From: Bacillota bacterium
GTDB lineage: Bacteria > Bacillota > DTU065
Reading direction: 5' to 3'
Assembly (NCBI GenBank): GCA_012842235.1
Contig: DUTE01000363.1
Coordinates: 1 to 8,289 of the forward strand
DNA length: 8,289 nt
The notes beneath the pieces were generated by a model, which searched no databases, had not been told where the DNA came from, and worked only from the letters and a program-made list of their open reading frames with translations. The translations under genes were made by a program, and so were the position numbers. Each line of letters starts with the position of its first letter. Within the stretch, counting starts at the first letter, position 1. Below, piece by piece: positions 1 to 6,247 of the stretch.

Positions 1-2
1 AG

Positions 3-770
3 ATGAAAAAAGATAGCGACTTTTCTCCCCTTAAAATTGCCATAATGAGTGATCCTCATCTTTCTATGACAAACGACCTTCACTATAAACAATGGCAATA
101 TGCACTAAACCACGCACAAAAAGAAGACCACGATATCTATCTTGTAGCTGGAGATCTAAGTGAAGCAGGCTCTAAAGAAGAATTCGAACTCTTTCAAGAG
201 AGTATTGAATCGATAAATAAACCCATCCTCTATGTGCCAGGAAACCACGACCTTGGCAACAAAAAACTCACAGGCAACGAAGGCGAAATAGACAGCACTA
301 AGATTAAAAATTATAGGAAAAACCTAGGTGCCGACTTTCATGCCCAAAACTTTTTTGGCATAGACTTTATCGGTCTTAATTCTCAGCTTTTCTCTAGTGG
401 TCTCCAAGAAGAAAAAGACCAACTTCTTTTCTTTGAATCTCAATTAGCTTCAGATGCACCAAAAATCATTTTCATGCATGCTCCACTCTTTGTCACCGAT
501 CCTAAGGAAGCAGGAGGTGTATATTGGAATGCAGAGATAGAGGCTAGAATTAGACTACTTCAACTTTTAAAAGATAGGCCAGTTCTTGCAGTAATAAGTG
601 GCCACCTGCACCGATTAGTTGTCAATTACACAGACATTTTGTTTATTTCAGCACCAGCACTCTCTTTTGGCCTTCCCGATTTTACCTTAGGACTAGGATA
701 TCTTACCCTTAATATTAGCCCCTCTAATATTCATTTTAACCTACAGCAAATTCCTAGAATAAATAAGTAA
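3..770 (+). CDS. Calcineurin-like metallophosphoesterase, CPPED1-like
   Basis: This is a 255-residue predicted cytoplasmic metal-dependent phosphoesterase with no signal peptide. The family's metal ligands appear in order: D17-x-H19, G50-D51, G80-N-H-D83, H159 in a MHAP motif, and the closing G200-H-L-H203. Together they form a complete two-metal active site. The middle section (about residues 104-150, with an LNSQL motif) recalls the CPPED1 branch of calcineurin-like phosphatases, a resemblance noted from memory and not from a search. The substrate cannot be told: phosphoprotein, nucleotide or phosphodiester are all possible. The ATG at position 3 is the first possible start, but its ribosome binding site would lie outside the window and the reading frame could begin further upstream. 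No hairpin terminator follows, and the next gene starts 104 bases later, so read-through into the glucosaminidase pair is possible. Confidence 0.88.
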   Translation: MKKDSDFSPLKIAIMSDPHLSMTNDLHYKQWQYALNHAQKEDHDIYLVAGDLSEAGSKEEFELFQESIESINKPILYVPGNHDLGNKKLTGNEGEIDSTKIKNYRKNLGADFHAQNFFGIDFIGLNSQLFSSGLQEEKDQLLFFESQLASDAPKIIFMHAPLFVTDPKEAGGVYWNAEIEARIRLLQLLKDRPVLAVISGHLHRLVVNYTDILFISAPALSFGLPDFTLGLGYLTLNISPSNIHFNLQQIPRINK

Positions 771-802
771 AATAACAAGTTAAAACAATAATATAGGACT
801 GT

Positions 803-846
803 TGACTAAAAGGTTAAATTTATGATAGAGCGAAATTATCTAGTCA
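803..846. repeat. Inverted repeat in the leader of the PEGA-glucosaminidase gene
   Basis: TGACTA (803-808) is matched by its exact reverse complement TAGTCA (841-846), with 32 AT-rich bases between. A good -35-like TTGACT (802-807) overlaps the left arm, and TATGAT (821-826) lies only 13 bases after it, too short for a standard promoter. A TATAAT (853-858) sits close to the ribosome binding site but has no fitting -35. The transcription start is therefore unresolved. The repeat may be an operator or chance. Confidence 0.25.
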
Positions 847-860
847 GATAAGTATAATTT

Positions 861-867
861 AAGGGAG
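861..867 (+). promoter_or_regulatory. Ribosome binding site of the PEGA-glucosaminidase gene
   Basis: AAGGGAG lies seven bases before the ATG at 875. This supports that start, which is immediately followed by a lipoprotein signal peptide. Confidence 0.75.
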
Positions 868-874
868 AATAGTT

Positions 875-2215
875 ATGAAAAAAAAACACTTTTGGTCTAT
901 TGGCCTCTTAGTAATGCTAACCTTATCTGGTTGTTTTAGTCTAAAATCTTATGGTACCTTGATTGTTAACAGTGACCCCGATAACGCTGAAGTCTACATT
1001 GAAGGTTTAAAAACCACAATATCTGAGTTATTTACACCACTTACACTAAATCTCCAACCTGGAACATATACAATAAAAGTTCATAAAAACGGCTACAAAC
1101 CATATGAAGATCAAGTTGTTATAGTAAAAAACAACATAACAACAGTAAGTGTCAATTTAGAACAACTTGATCCAGCAATTGAACATGGTTCTCTTACTCT
1201 AATCACTGATTTAGACGGGGCTTCTATCTGGTTCGGTAATAATTTTTACGGGTATACAATAGCAGACACTAGCCAAGTCATACAACTAGAACCAGGTCTA
1301 TATACACTAAGAATAACCAAAGGTAGTGTTGATTACTCTCAAAATATTGAGATTCTCAGTGGAGTGAATTTTATGCTAGAGCTTGAACTAAATCCTAAAG
1401 AGTACAGTGTAAATATTGGTGCTGATTCTTATCCTGCGGAGATCTTTTACTGGCACGATAAGAATCCAAGTGCTAATGAATATCCTGTGGCAACTTCTCT
1501 TGGCCAAATTTCCGACCCAAAGGTCTTTAGGTTGGAAGAACCAGGGGTCTATTGGTTTTATGCCAAAAAATCCGGAAGAGTCTTTTCTTCTCAAGCTGTG
1601 AATGTTTTAGACAAAACCCAAACAGTTAATGTTGAGTTAGAATCGGTCTCTAGTAGTGAAGCTAGAGGCGATGTTTCTACTCTTATTAAAGGCAAACCTC
1701 TTTTTGCCCCTTGGGAACTGGAAGATTTTGTTATGGCAAGAAACCCAAATAATAACCCATACAATATATATGTCGCTAAATACTACCTTTACTTCGGCTC
1801 TCTTTTAGATATTACAGGGGATTGGGCTTACTGCCAATCTATCCACGAAACAGGCTGGTTTAAATTTGGTGGAGATGCAGTACCTGAGCAAAACAACTAT
1901 GCTGGTATTGGTACTACTGGTGGTGGGGTTAAAGGTGCCTATTTTGATACCCCTGAAGAGGGAGTACTTGCTCAAATTCAGCACCTTTGGGCTTATGGGG
2001 TACCTAGACACGAAGGAGATCCTTGGCCTGTCCAGAAATATCCATATCAGAGCGACAGTTTCCAAAAAGTAGATCCTCGTTATCACTTAGTGACAAGGCC
2101 TCAGACACGTGAGGCTTGGCTCTACCTTAATGGTAGATGGGCTGTACCTGGTTCAACTTATGCACAGATGATCTGGGATCTTCATAATCAATTACTTAAT
2201 TATCTTGGCTATTAG
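875..2215 (+). CDS. Lipoprotein with PEGA repeats and a C-terminal glucosaminidase (GH73-like) domain
   Basis: This is a 446-residue exported lipoprotein predicted to cut peptidoglycan glycan strands. Residues 1-20 form a lipoprotein signal peptide (MKKK, a hydrophobic stretch, then LSGC with the lipidated Cys20). Residues about 27-95 are a clear PEGA domain (PGTYTIKVHKNGY). Residues about 105-172 are a second PEGA-like unit (EPGLYTLRI), and residues about 177-256 a weaker third unit (EEPGVYWFYA). After a short Ser-rich linker, residues about 275-446 form an N-acetylglucosaminidase-type domain with QSIHETGWF (likely catalytic Glu325), QNNYAGIG and a late WAVPG motif. PEGA units are known as extracellular, often surface-associated modules, so here they probably act as a stalk or wall-contact region. 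The stop codon overlaps the ribosome binding site of the next gene, which carries a close copy of the enzyme domain. Compared with that copy it has about 12 extra residues near 376-398. The catalytic assignment is from motifs only. Confidence 0.87.
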   Translation: MKKKHFWSIGLLVMLTLSGCFSLKSYGTLIVNSDPDNAEVYIEGLKTTISELFTPLTLNLQPGTYTIKVHKNGYKPYEDQVVIVKNNITTVSVNLEQLDPAIEHGSLTLITDLDGASIWFGNNFYGYTIADTSQVIQLEPGLYTLRITKGSVDYSQNIEILSGVNFMLELELNPKEYSVNIGADSYPAEIFYWHDKNPSANEYPVATSLGQISDPKVFRLEEPGVYWFYAKKSGRVFSSQAVNVLDKTQTVNVELESVSSSEARGDVSTLIKGKPLFAPWELEDFVMARNPNNNPYNIYVAKYYLYFGSLLDITGDWAYCQSIHETGWFKFGGDAVPEQNNYAGIGTTGGGVKGAYFDTPEEGVLAQIQHLWAYGVPRHEGDPWPVQKYPYQSDSFQKVDPRYHLVTRPQTREAWLYLNGRWAVPGSTYAQMIWDLHNQLLNYLGY

Positions 2216-2241
2216 GAGGACTGATGGCAAACAATGAGTAA
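2214..2241 (+). promoter_or_regulatory. Translation start region with a five-codon mini-ORF overlapping the downstream gene
   Basis: AGGAGGA (2214-2220) overlaps the stop codon of the preceding gene. The nearest ATG (2224) is three bases away and encodes only MANNE before TAA at 2239-2241. The glucosaminidase ATG at 2234 is in another frame, lies inside this mini-ORF and is 13 bases from AGGAGGA, which is long for direct initiation. An in-frame TGA at 2222-2224 rules out an earlier start. Coupled reinitiation is a possible reading. Direct initiation with a long spacing is the alternative. Confidence 0.5.
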
Positions 2242-2875
2242 AGAATTAACTTGGGCCCTGGCAATTATTGTCTCTTTAACTGTATTAGGGTTGACACTTT
2301 ACAAACCTGCTAAAGTTGAAGAACCTATTGATTGGGACAAGCTATGGAATGATCCATCTATCTTTGGACCTACTGTATTAACAGGTGAACAACTTGATGC
2401 ATATGTAAAAAGACAAAACCCAAACGCTCCTGAGCTTGGCGAATACTATGTCAAATGGGGCAAATACTACGGCATTCGTGGTGATGTTGTCTTTGGTCAA
2501 TCTATCCATGAAACAGGTTGGTTTAAGTTTGGTGGCGATGTAGTGCCTGAGCAAAACAACTATGCTGGTATTGGTACTACAGGTGGCGGGGTCAAAGGTC
2601 ATTACTTTAGCACCCCAGAAGAAGGTGTTATTGCTCAAATGCAGCACATTTGGGCATATGCAACAACCGATCCTTTGCCAAGCTACCCTGAGCTTGTTGA
2701 CCCCCGTTTCCACTTAGTCAAAAGAGGCTCTGCACCAACATGGCCTGATATGGATGGCAAATGGGCAGTGCCTGGTGTAGGTTATGGTCAAAGAGTGCTT
2801 ACCCATTGGAAAAACATGGTAAGATTCTATAACCTTTATGATCCTGCAGCTGCAAGACGGGCTAAACAAAATTAA
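2234..2875 (+). CDS. Membrane-anchored glucosaminidase (GH73-like), paralogue of the upstream gene
   Basis: This 213-residue protein has an uncleaved-looking N-terminal membrane segment (about residues 6-23) with no lipobox cysteine. A short linker leads to a glucosaminidase-type domain from about residue 48 to the end. The active-site region has QSIHETGWF with likely catalytic Glu93, followed by QNNYAGIG, TPEEG and WAVPG. Across the 55 residues starting at QSIHETG, 48 match the upstream gene, so the two are clearly paralogues. This copy lacks the PEGA region and is the minimal form. It should act outside the membrane on N-acetylglucosamine linkages of peptidoglycan, as inferred from the family. 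It lies 18 bases after the upstream gene, with no terminator between, so the two are almost certainly co-transcribed. Its start has an unusual ribosome binding site arrangement. A strong terminator follows within ten bases. Confidence 0.86.
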   Translation: MSKELTWALAIIVSLTVLGLTLYKPAKVEEPIDWDKLWNDPSIFGPTVLTGEQLDAYVKRQNPNAPELGEYYVKWGKYYGIRGDVVFGQSIHETGWFKFGGDVVPEQNNYAGIGTTGGGVKGHYFSTPEEGVIAQMQHIWAYATTDPLPSYPELVDPRFHLVKRGSAPTWPDMDGKWAVPGVGYGQRVLTHWKNMVRFYNLYDPAAARRAKQN

Positions 2876-2881
2876 TTAATG

Positions 2882-2914
2882 AGGGCTTCCGCTTAAATAG
2901 CGGAAGCCCTTTTT
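2882..2914 (+). terminator. Rho-independent terminator after the glucosaminidase pair
   Basis: A perfect 12-bp stem, AGGGCTTCCGCT (2882-2893) with AGCGGAAGCCCT (2899-2910), encloses the five-base loop TAAAT and runs into a T tract (2910-2914). It is oriented for the + strand genes. Read on the minus strand the hairpin is followed by only a weak T-rich stretch, so it may partly serve the convergent lipoprotein gene as well. Confidence 0.93.
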
Positions 2915-2932
2915 CTCATCTAAATCTCTTAT

Positions 2933-3991
2933 TTATTCTTCTACTCCTTGCACAGATATTTCTCCAAGCCACATAAATAGATTAGTAAAAGGTTCAATAG
3001 TAACCTTCACATAGCGTCCATTCCCTGCAAGAGTAAATTCAAACCATTCGTCATAAGTTTCTCCGGCTCTAGACTCTTTTTCTACTATTACAGGTTCACT
3101 CCATGTAGTTTTGTCCTCAGACAATTCAATCGATATCTTCGATGGTATAAAAACACCCCATTCATGGTACTGATAAGCTTGTACTCTTGCTGCACGAAGA
3201 TCTTTTACTGCTTCTAGGTCGACTATAAAACCACATGGTTTTTCTTTGTCTGATTGATTATAAGAAGCCCAACTTGAATCCTCCGGACCTTTGTTAGGAT
3301 CTCCAAAAATGCCATCTGTAAGTCTTGTGCCATCAGCATCATGTGCTGTTTTATTTATATCTAAATTAAATATTTCATATGCTTTGCCGATAGCTAATTC
3401 TTCTATAGTTTCAATGTTAATCTCTAGTACCTTTTCTAGTTTCTTACTTGTTAGTTCGACTTCACTAATTTCAGAGACAAAATCATTTATCTTTGCTTTT
3501 AAGTTGTAGGTGCCTATCTTTGCATAGAATTGAATTTTGCCCTCTGCCTCTAAGGGGATCTTCTTTTCGTTTTCACCAACACTAATAACAAGCTCGCTAT
3601 TGGCAATCGGTTTGGCTTTTTTGTCAACTACAGTTATTCCCAATTGCCCAATTGTTGCAAGCTTTATGGGAACCTCTGGGTTAGTTCCTGCTTTTAAGTT
3701 AATTTGTTTTAAGATTGCCTCTTTAGTTCCATCATAAAGAACCACTTCACCTGTGATAGTATACTCTCCTATGTCATCTACTTGAAATAAGGCTTTGCCG
3801 TCGTTGTTAGTTTTCGCTTTAACAACTTTGGCATCTTTTTTTAAGACGAGTTCTATGCCAGTTAGTGGTGTATTATCTTCTAAAAACAAACTAACTGTTA
3901 CATCACCTTTTTTCTTGCCAAACAAGCTACAACCAGAAACAAACACGGCAATTAGCAAAAGTAAAACCAAAAACCTTGTTTTCCCCTTCAT
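2933..3991 (-). CDS. Lipoprotein with Ig-like regions and a C-terminal discoidin (F5/8 type C)-like domain
   Basis: This is a 352-residue surface lipoprotein with no recognised enzyme domain. The start at 3991 is chosen because AAGGAGG lies seven bases upstream and the protein then opens with a classic signal peptide ending VSGC (Cys21). A longer reading from 4066 would bury this signal. Residues about 29-112 and 113-195 look like two beta-sandwich, Ig- or carboxypeptidase-regulatory-like units (NNDGKALF and EGKIQFYAKIG segments typical of such folds). Residues about 202-349 resemble a discoidin or carbohydrate-binding domain: LTDGIFG, SSWASYNQ, FIVDLEAVKDL, PSKISIELSEDKTTW, GRYVKVTIEP and a closing GEISVQG. 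Such domains usually bind sugars or other surface ligands, but the ligand here is unknown. It is convergent with the glucosaminidase pair. A solute-binding or wall-binding role is a guess. Confidence 0.83.
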   Translation of the reverse strand: MKGKTRFLVLLLLIAVFVSGCSLFGKKKGDVTVSLFLEDNTPLTGIELVLKKDAKVVKAKTNNDGKALFQVDDIGEYTITGEVVLYDGTKEAILKQINLKAGTNPEVPIKLATIGQLGITVVDKKAKPIANSELVISVGENEKKIPLEAEGKIQFYAKIGTYNLKAKINDFVSEISEVELTSKKLEKVLEINIETIEELAIGKAYEIFNLDINKTAHDADGTRLTDGIFGDPNKGPEDSSWASYNQSDKEKPCGFIVDLEAVKDLRAARVQAYQYHEWGVFIPSKISIELSEDKTTWSEPVIVEKESRAGETYDEWFEFTLAGNGRYVKVTIEPFTNLFMWLGEISVQGVEE

Positions 3992-3998
3992 GTTACGA

Positions 3999-4005
3999 CC
4001 TCCTT
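3999..4005 (-). promoter_or_regulatory. Ribosome binding site fixing the discoidin lipoprotein start
   Basis: The minus strand reads AAGGAGG seven bases before the ATG at 3991. This near-ideal site, together with the signal peptide that follows, decides against the upstream in-frame ATG at 4066. Confidence 0.9.
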
Positions 4006-4018
4006 GATTTTTGAGGCC

Positions 4019-4047
4019 ACTACAAGATACAATGATAATCTTGTCAG
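4019..4047 (-). promoter_or_regulatory. Candidate promoter of the discoidin lipoprotein gene
   Basis: On the minus strand CTGACA (4047-4042) is followed after 17 bases by TGTAGT (4024-4019). These match the sigma-A -35 and -10 consensus at five and four of six positions. Transcription would start near 4012, leaving a short leader that contains the AAGGAGG site. An inverted repeat fills the spacer. The -10 match is modest. Confidence 0.4.
4022..4044. repeat. Perfect 7-bp inverted repeat, possible operator
   Basis: ACAAGAT (4022-4028) and ATCTTGT (4038-4044) are exact reverse complements separated by nine bases. The element lies across the spacer of the candidate lipoprotein promoter, where a bound repressor would block RNA polymerase. 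A second small dyad, CTTG-TTAT-CAAG (4056-4067), lies just upstream and shares the CTTG core. Confidence 0.4.
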
Positions 4048-4320
4048 TAGTGTAACTTGTTATCAAGAGATTGGTCTGTTATTTTGAGATTGTAGCAACC
4101 CTACTAAATCAAAATGTTAACCATTAATTCTTTTTATCCTCCCCAATTATGATAAACATTGTAATAATTCTAATTAACGTTTAAACTCGTTGCTTTTCAA
4201 ACCTTTTGTTCCATAGCTACTAACCTAAACTACTACTTGGCGATGCCTTAGATAATAAGTTAACCACTTTCTGGGAAGGATTCCTAGCCTTAAAACTAGA
4301 AAAACATCTCAACAACTTAT

Positions 4321-4326
4321 AAGGAG
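4321..4326 (+). promoter_or_regulatory. Ribosome binding site of the FAD oxidoreductase
   Basis: AAGGAG lies eight bases before the ATG at 4335 and supports that start. It directly follows the AACTTAT arm of a possible leader stem. Confidence 0.85.
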
Positions 4327-4334
4327 TGGCATAG

Positions 4335-6191
4335 ATGAGTGATGCACTGCACTATGATGTTGTCATTAGTGGTGGTGGTACCGGAGGAGTTGCTGCTGCA
4401 TTAGCACTACTTTCTCGTGGGTATAAGATTTTAATGACTGAGGAGACCGATTGGCTTGGAGGCCAACTTACTAGTCAAGGTGTTTCTGCACCTGATGAAA
4501 ACCAATGGATTGAGTATTTTGGCGGGACAGCAAACTACTACGCTTTTCGAGAAGGAGTTAGAAATTATTATCGAAAAAACTTTCGCTTAAACGAAGAAGC
4601 AAAACATGTTGCCCACCTAAACCCTGGCAATGGTTGGGTTAGCAGGCTTTGCTATGAACCTATCGTAGGCGTTAAGGTTATCGACAATATGTTAAAACAG
4701 TATTTAGAGTCCAAACAACTTACTGTTTTATATGAAGCTATTCCTGTGGATGCTCAAGTGGAAAATGATGTGATTAAAACTGTAACCTTCCAAGATAAAG
4801 AAGGTGTAAAACACACCTTTAGTGCTGATATTTTTATAGATGCAAGTGAAATTGGCGATCTTTTGCCTGTAGTTGGCGCTGAATATAGTGTTGGAGCTGA
4901 GGCAAAAGGCGAAACTGGCGAGATTAATGCTCCAGATACACCACAACCAAAATGGATTCAATCTTACACTTACACCTTTGCTCTAGAGTATTGTCCCGGA
5001 GAAAATCATGTAATTGAAAAACCAGATAATTATGAAAAAAACCGTGATAATCAACCCTACACACTCGATGTAGATTATGGTGGCGATATCGGTACTGTAA
5101 CCTACCTCATGTTTGGTAAAGCCAAACACACCTATGGCTCTTTTTGGACCTACCGTCGCTTAATCGATAAAAATAACTTTGATGATCCTGCCTATCCTAA
5201 CGATATTGCTATGATTAACTGGAATGGTAACGATTATGTTGGCGGTGCCTTTATTGATGTCTCTAAAGAAGAAAGAGAACGTCGATTAAAAGAGGCAAAA
5301 GATTTAGCCCTAGGCTTTTTATATTGGTTACAGACTGAGGTTAAGCGTGATGACGGAAAAGGTTACGGGTATCCTGAATTTAAGTTAAGAAAAGACATTA
5401 TGGGAACTGAAGATGGCCTTTGCAAATACCCCTATATTAGAGAGTCCCGTCGCATCAAAGGACTTACTACTGTGATTGAGCAAGATGTTAGTGTGAATTT
5501 TCTAGATGGCCCAAGAGCTCGCTTTTTTAGAGACAGTGTTGGGCTTGGCAAATATTTTATTGATATTCATGCATCTGGCTTTGAAGAAGTTGCTAAACCA
5601 TCTCAAGTCTATCCCTTCCAGATCCCGTTGGGGGCCTTAATTCATAAGAGAGTGAAGAATCTTATTGCCGGTGGTAAAAATCTTTCTGTAACTCATATTA
5701 CCAATGGCACTTATAGATTACACCCTGTAGAGTGGTCTATCGGTGAAGCTGCCGGAACTCTTGCTGCTAATTCCTTAGCACAAAAAGCTCTTCCTAAAGA
5801 GGTCTGGCTTGATGAAAAGTTGCTTAGAAAAACACAGGCTGATTTGATTGAAAACGGTGCACCAGTCTTTTGGTTTGTCGATGTACCAATTGGCGATCCT
5901 CTCTTTAATGCACTACAATTTACTGCTACTTTTGGTACCTATCAATACGACAATGACAAAGATGTTAAATTTCATGGTCAAAATGAATTATCTAAAGAAG
6001 ACCTACAGATTTGGGCCAAAGGACTAAAAGATGGCTCAAGTCTTCATGTTTCTTCTGAATCTGCAGATGCATTTTTAGGATCTTTAGCTGAACGCTTAGA
6101 GGTAGAAAAACCATCGCTTCCTGAAAAAGTTTTGCGGAAAGATTTTGTTTTGGCTTTAGATAAGGTGCTTAGAGCCTACTATCTTGCCTAA
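4335..6191 (+). CDS. FAD-dependent oxidoreductase (FAD_oxidored family), substrate unknown
   Basis: This is a 618-residue predicted cytoplasmic flavoprotein with no signal peptide. The N-terminus has a Rossmann FAD-binding motif, YDVVISGGGTGG (GGGTGG at residues 13-18), with an acidic residue pair after the second strand (E36, E37). It is followed by the family signature LGGQLTSQGVS (41-51). Other conserved-looking blocks are DASEIGDLLP (169-178), RESRRIKG (369-376), YPFQIPLGALI (426-436) and a C-terminal FAD-contacting block around residues 442-478 with AGGKNLSVTH and GEAAG. These match the family annotated as FAD-dependent oxidoreductases, sometimes named after xanthan lyase, whose substrates are mostly undefined. 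Length and motifs look intact. The gene stands alone, divergent from the lipoprotein and closed by a terminator starting at its stop codon. Sugar or sugar-acid oxidation is one possibility, but nothing here proves it. Confidence 0.85.
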   Translation: MSDALHYDVVISGGGTGGVAAALALLSRGYKILMTEETDWLGGQLTSQGVSAPDENQWIEYFGGTANYYAFREGVRNYYRKNFRLNEEAKHVAHLNPGNGWVSRLCYEPIVGVKVIDNMLKQYLESKQLTVLYEAIPVDAQVENDVIKTVTFQDKEGVKHTFSADIFIDASEIGDLLPVVGAEYSVGAEAKGETGEINAPDTPQPKWIQSYTYTFALEYCPGENHVIEKPDNYEKNRDNQPYTLDVDYGGDIGTVTYLMFGKAKHTYGSFWTYRRLIDKNNFDDPAYPNDIAMINWNGNDYVGGAFIDVSKEERERRLKEAKDLALGFLYWLQTEVKRDDGKGYGYPEFKLRKDIMGTEDGLCKYPYIRESRRIKGLTTVIEQDVSVNFLDGPRARFFRDSVGLGKYFIDIHASGFEEVAKPSQVYPFQIPLGALIHKRVKNLIAGGKNLSVTHITNGTYRLHPVEWSIGEAAGTLAANSLAQKALPKEVWLDEKLLRKTQADLIENGAPVFWFVDVPIGDPLFNALQFTATFGTYQYDNDKDVKFHGQNELSKEDLQIWAKGLKDGSSLHVSSESADAFLGSLAERLEVEKPSLPEKVLRKDFVLALDKVLRAYYLA

Positions 6192-6230
6192 AAAAAAGCT
6201 AGGGGAGTCTAAGGTCCCCTAGCTTTTTTT
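6191..6230. terminator. Bidirectional terminator between oxidoreductase and globin sensor
   Basis: A perfect 16-bp stem pairs 6191-6206 (seven A, then GCTAGGGGA) with 6215-6230 (TCCCCTAGC, then seven T), around an eight-base loop. The A tract and T tract give a U-tailed hairpin on both strands, so it can end both convergent genes. Its first base is the last base of the oxidoreductase stop codon, and it lies 17 bases beyond the stop of the sensor gene. Confidence 0.95.
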
Positions 6231-6247
6231 AACGTTTTTTAGGCACT

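Larger units (their letters stand above)
3992..4334. other. Divergent intergenic region between the lipoprotein and the oxidoreductase
   Basis: This 343-base AT-rich spacer holds no convincing gene. Its left end carries the minus-strand ribosome binding site, promoter candidate and inverted repeats. Toward the oxidoreductase there is only a weak promoter candidate, TTGTAA (4159-4164), 17 bases, TAAACT (4182-4187), which would leave a leader of roughly 140 bases. GTTAACCA occurs twice (4116-4123 and 4259-4266), and ATAAGTT (4255-4261) can pair with AACTTAT (4314-4320) beside the ribosome binding site. I recognise no riboswitch consensus or intrinsic terminator in the leader. Confidence 0.6.

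Noticed and set aside
802..826. TTGACT/TATGAT as a sigma-A promoter for the PEGA-glucosaminidase gene
   Set aside because: Each box is good alone, but the 13-base spacer is too short for normal promoter recognition, so no promoter is called.
1805..2713. Minus-strand open frames of 93 and 111 codons opposite the two glucosaminidase domains
   Set aside because: They mirror each other only because the sense genes are paralogues. They have no ribosome binding site and no recognisable domain, and they lie wholly within well-supported genes.
3291..4007. Three plus-strand open frames of 66-72 codons inside the discoidin lipoprotein gene
   Set aside because: Their hydrophobic, Ser-rich translations are what antisense reading of this gene gives. 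None has a ribosome binding site or its own promoter.
3992..4066. Extended N-terminus of the discoidin lipoprotein from the ATG at 4066 (25 extra residues)
   Set aside because: The ATG at 3991 has an ideal AAGGAGG site and is followed by a lipoprotein signal peptide, which the longer form would bury. The extra stretch also overlaps promoter-like and operator-like sequence.
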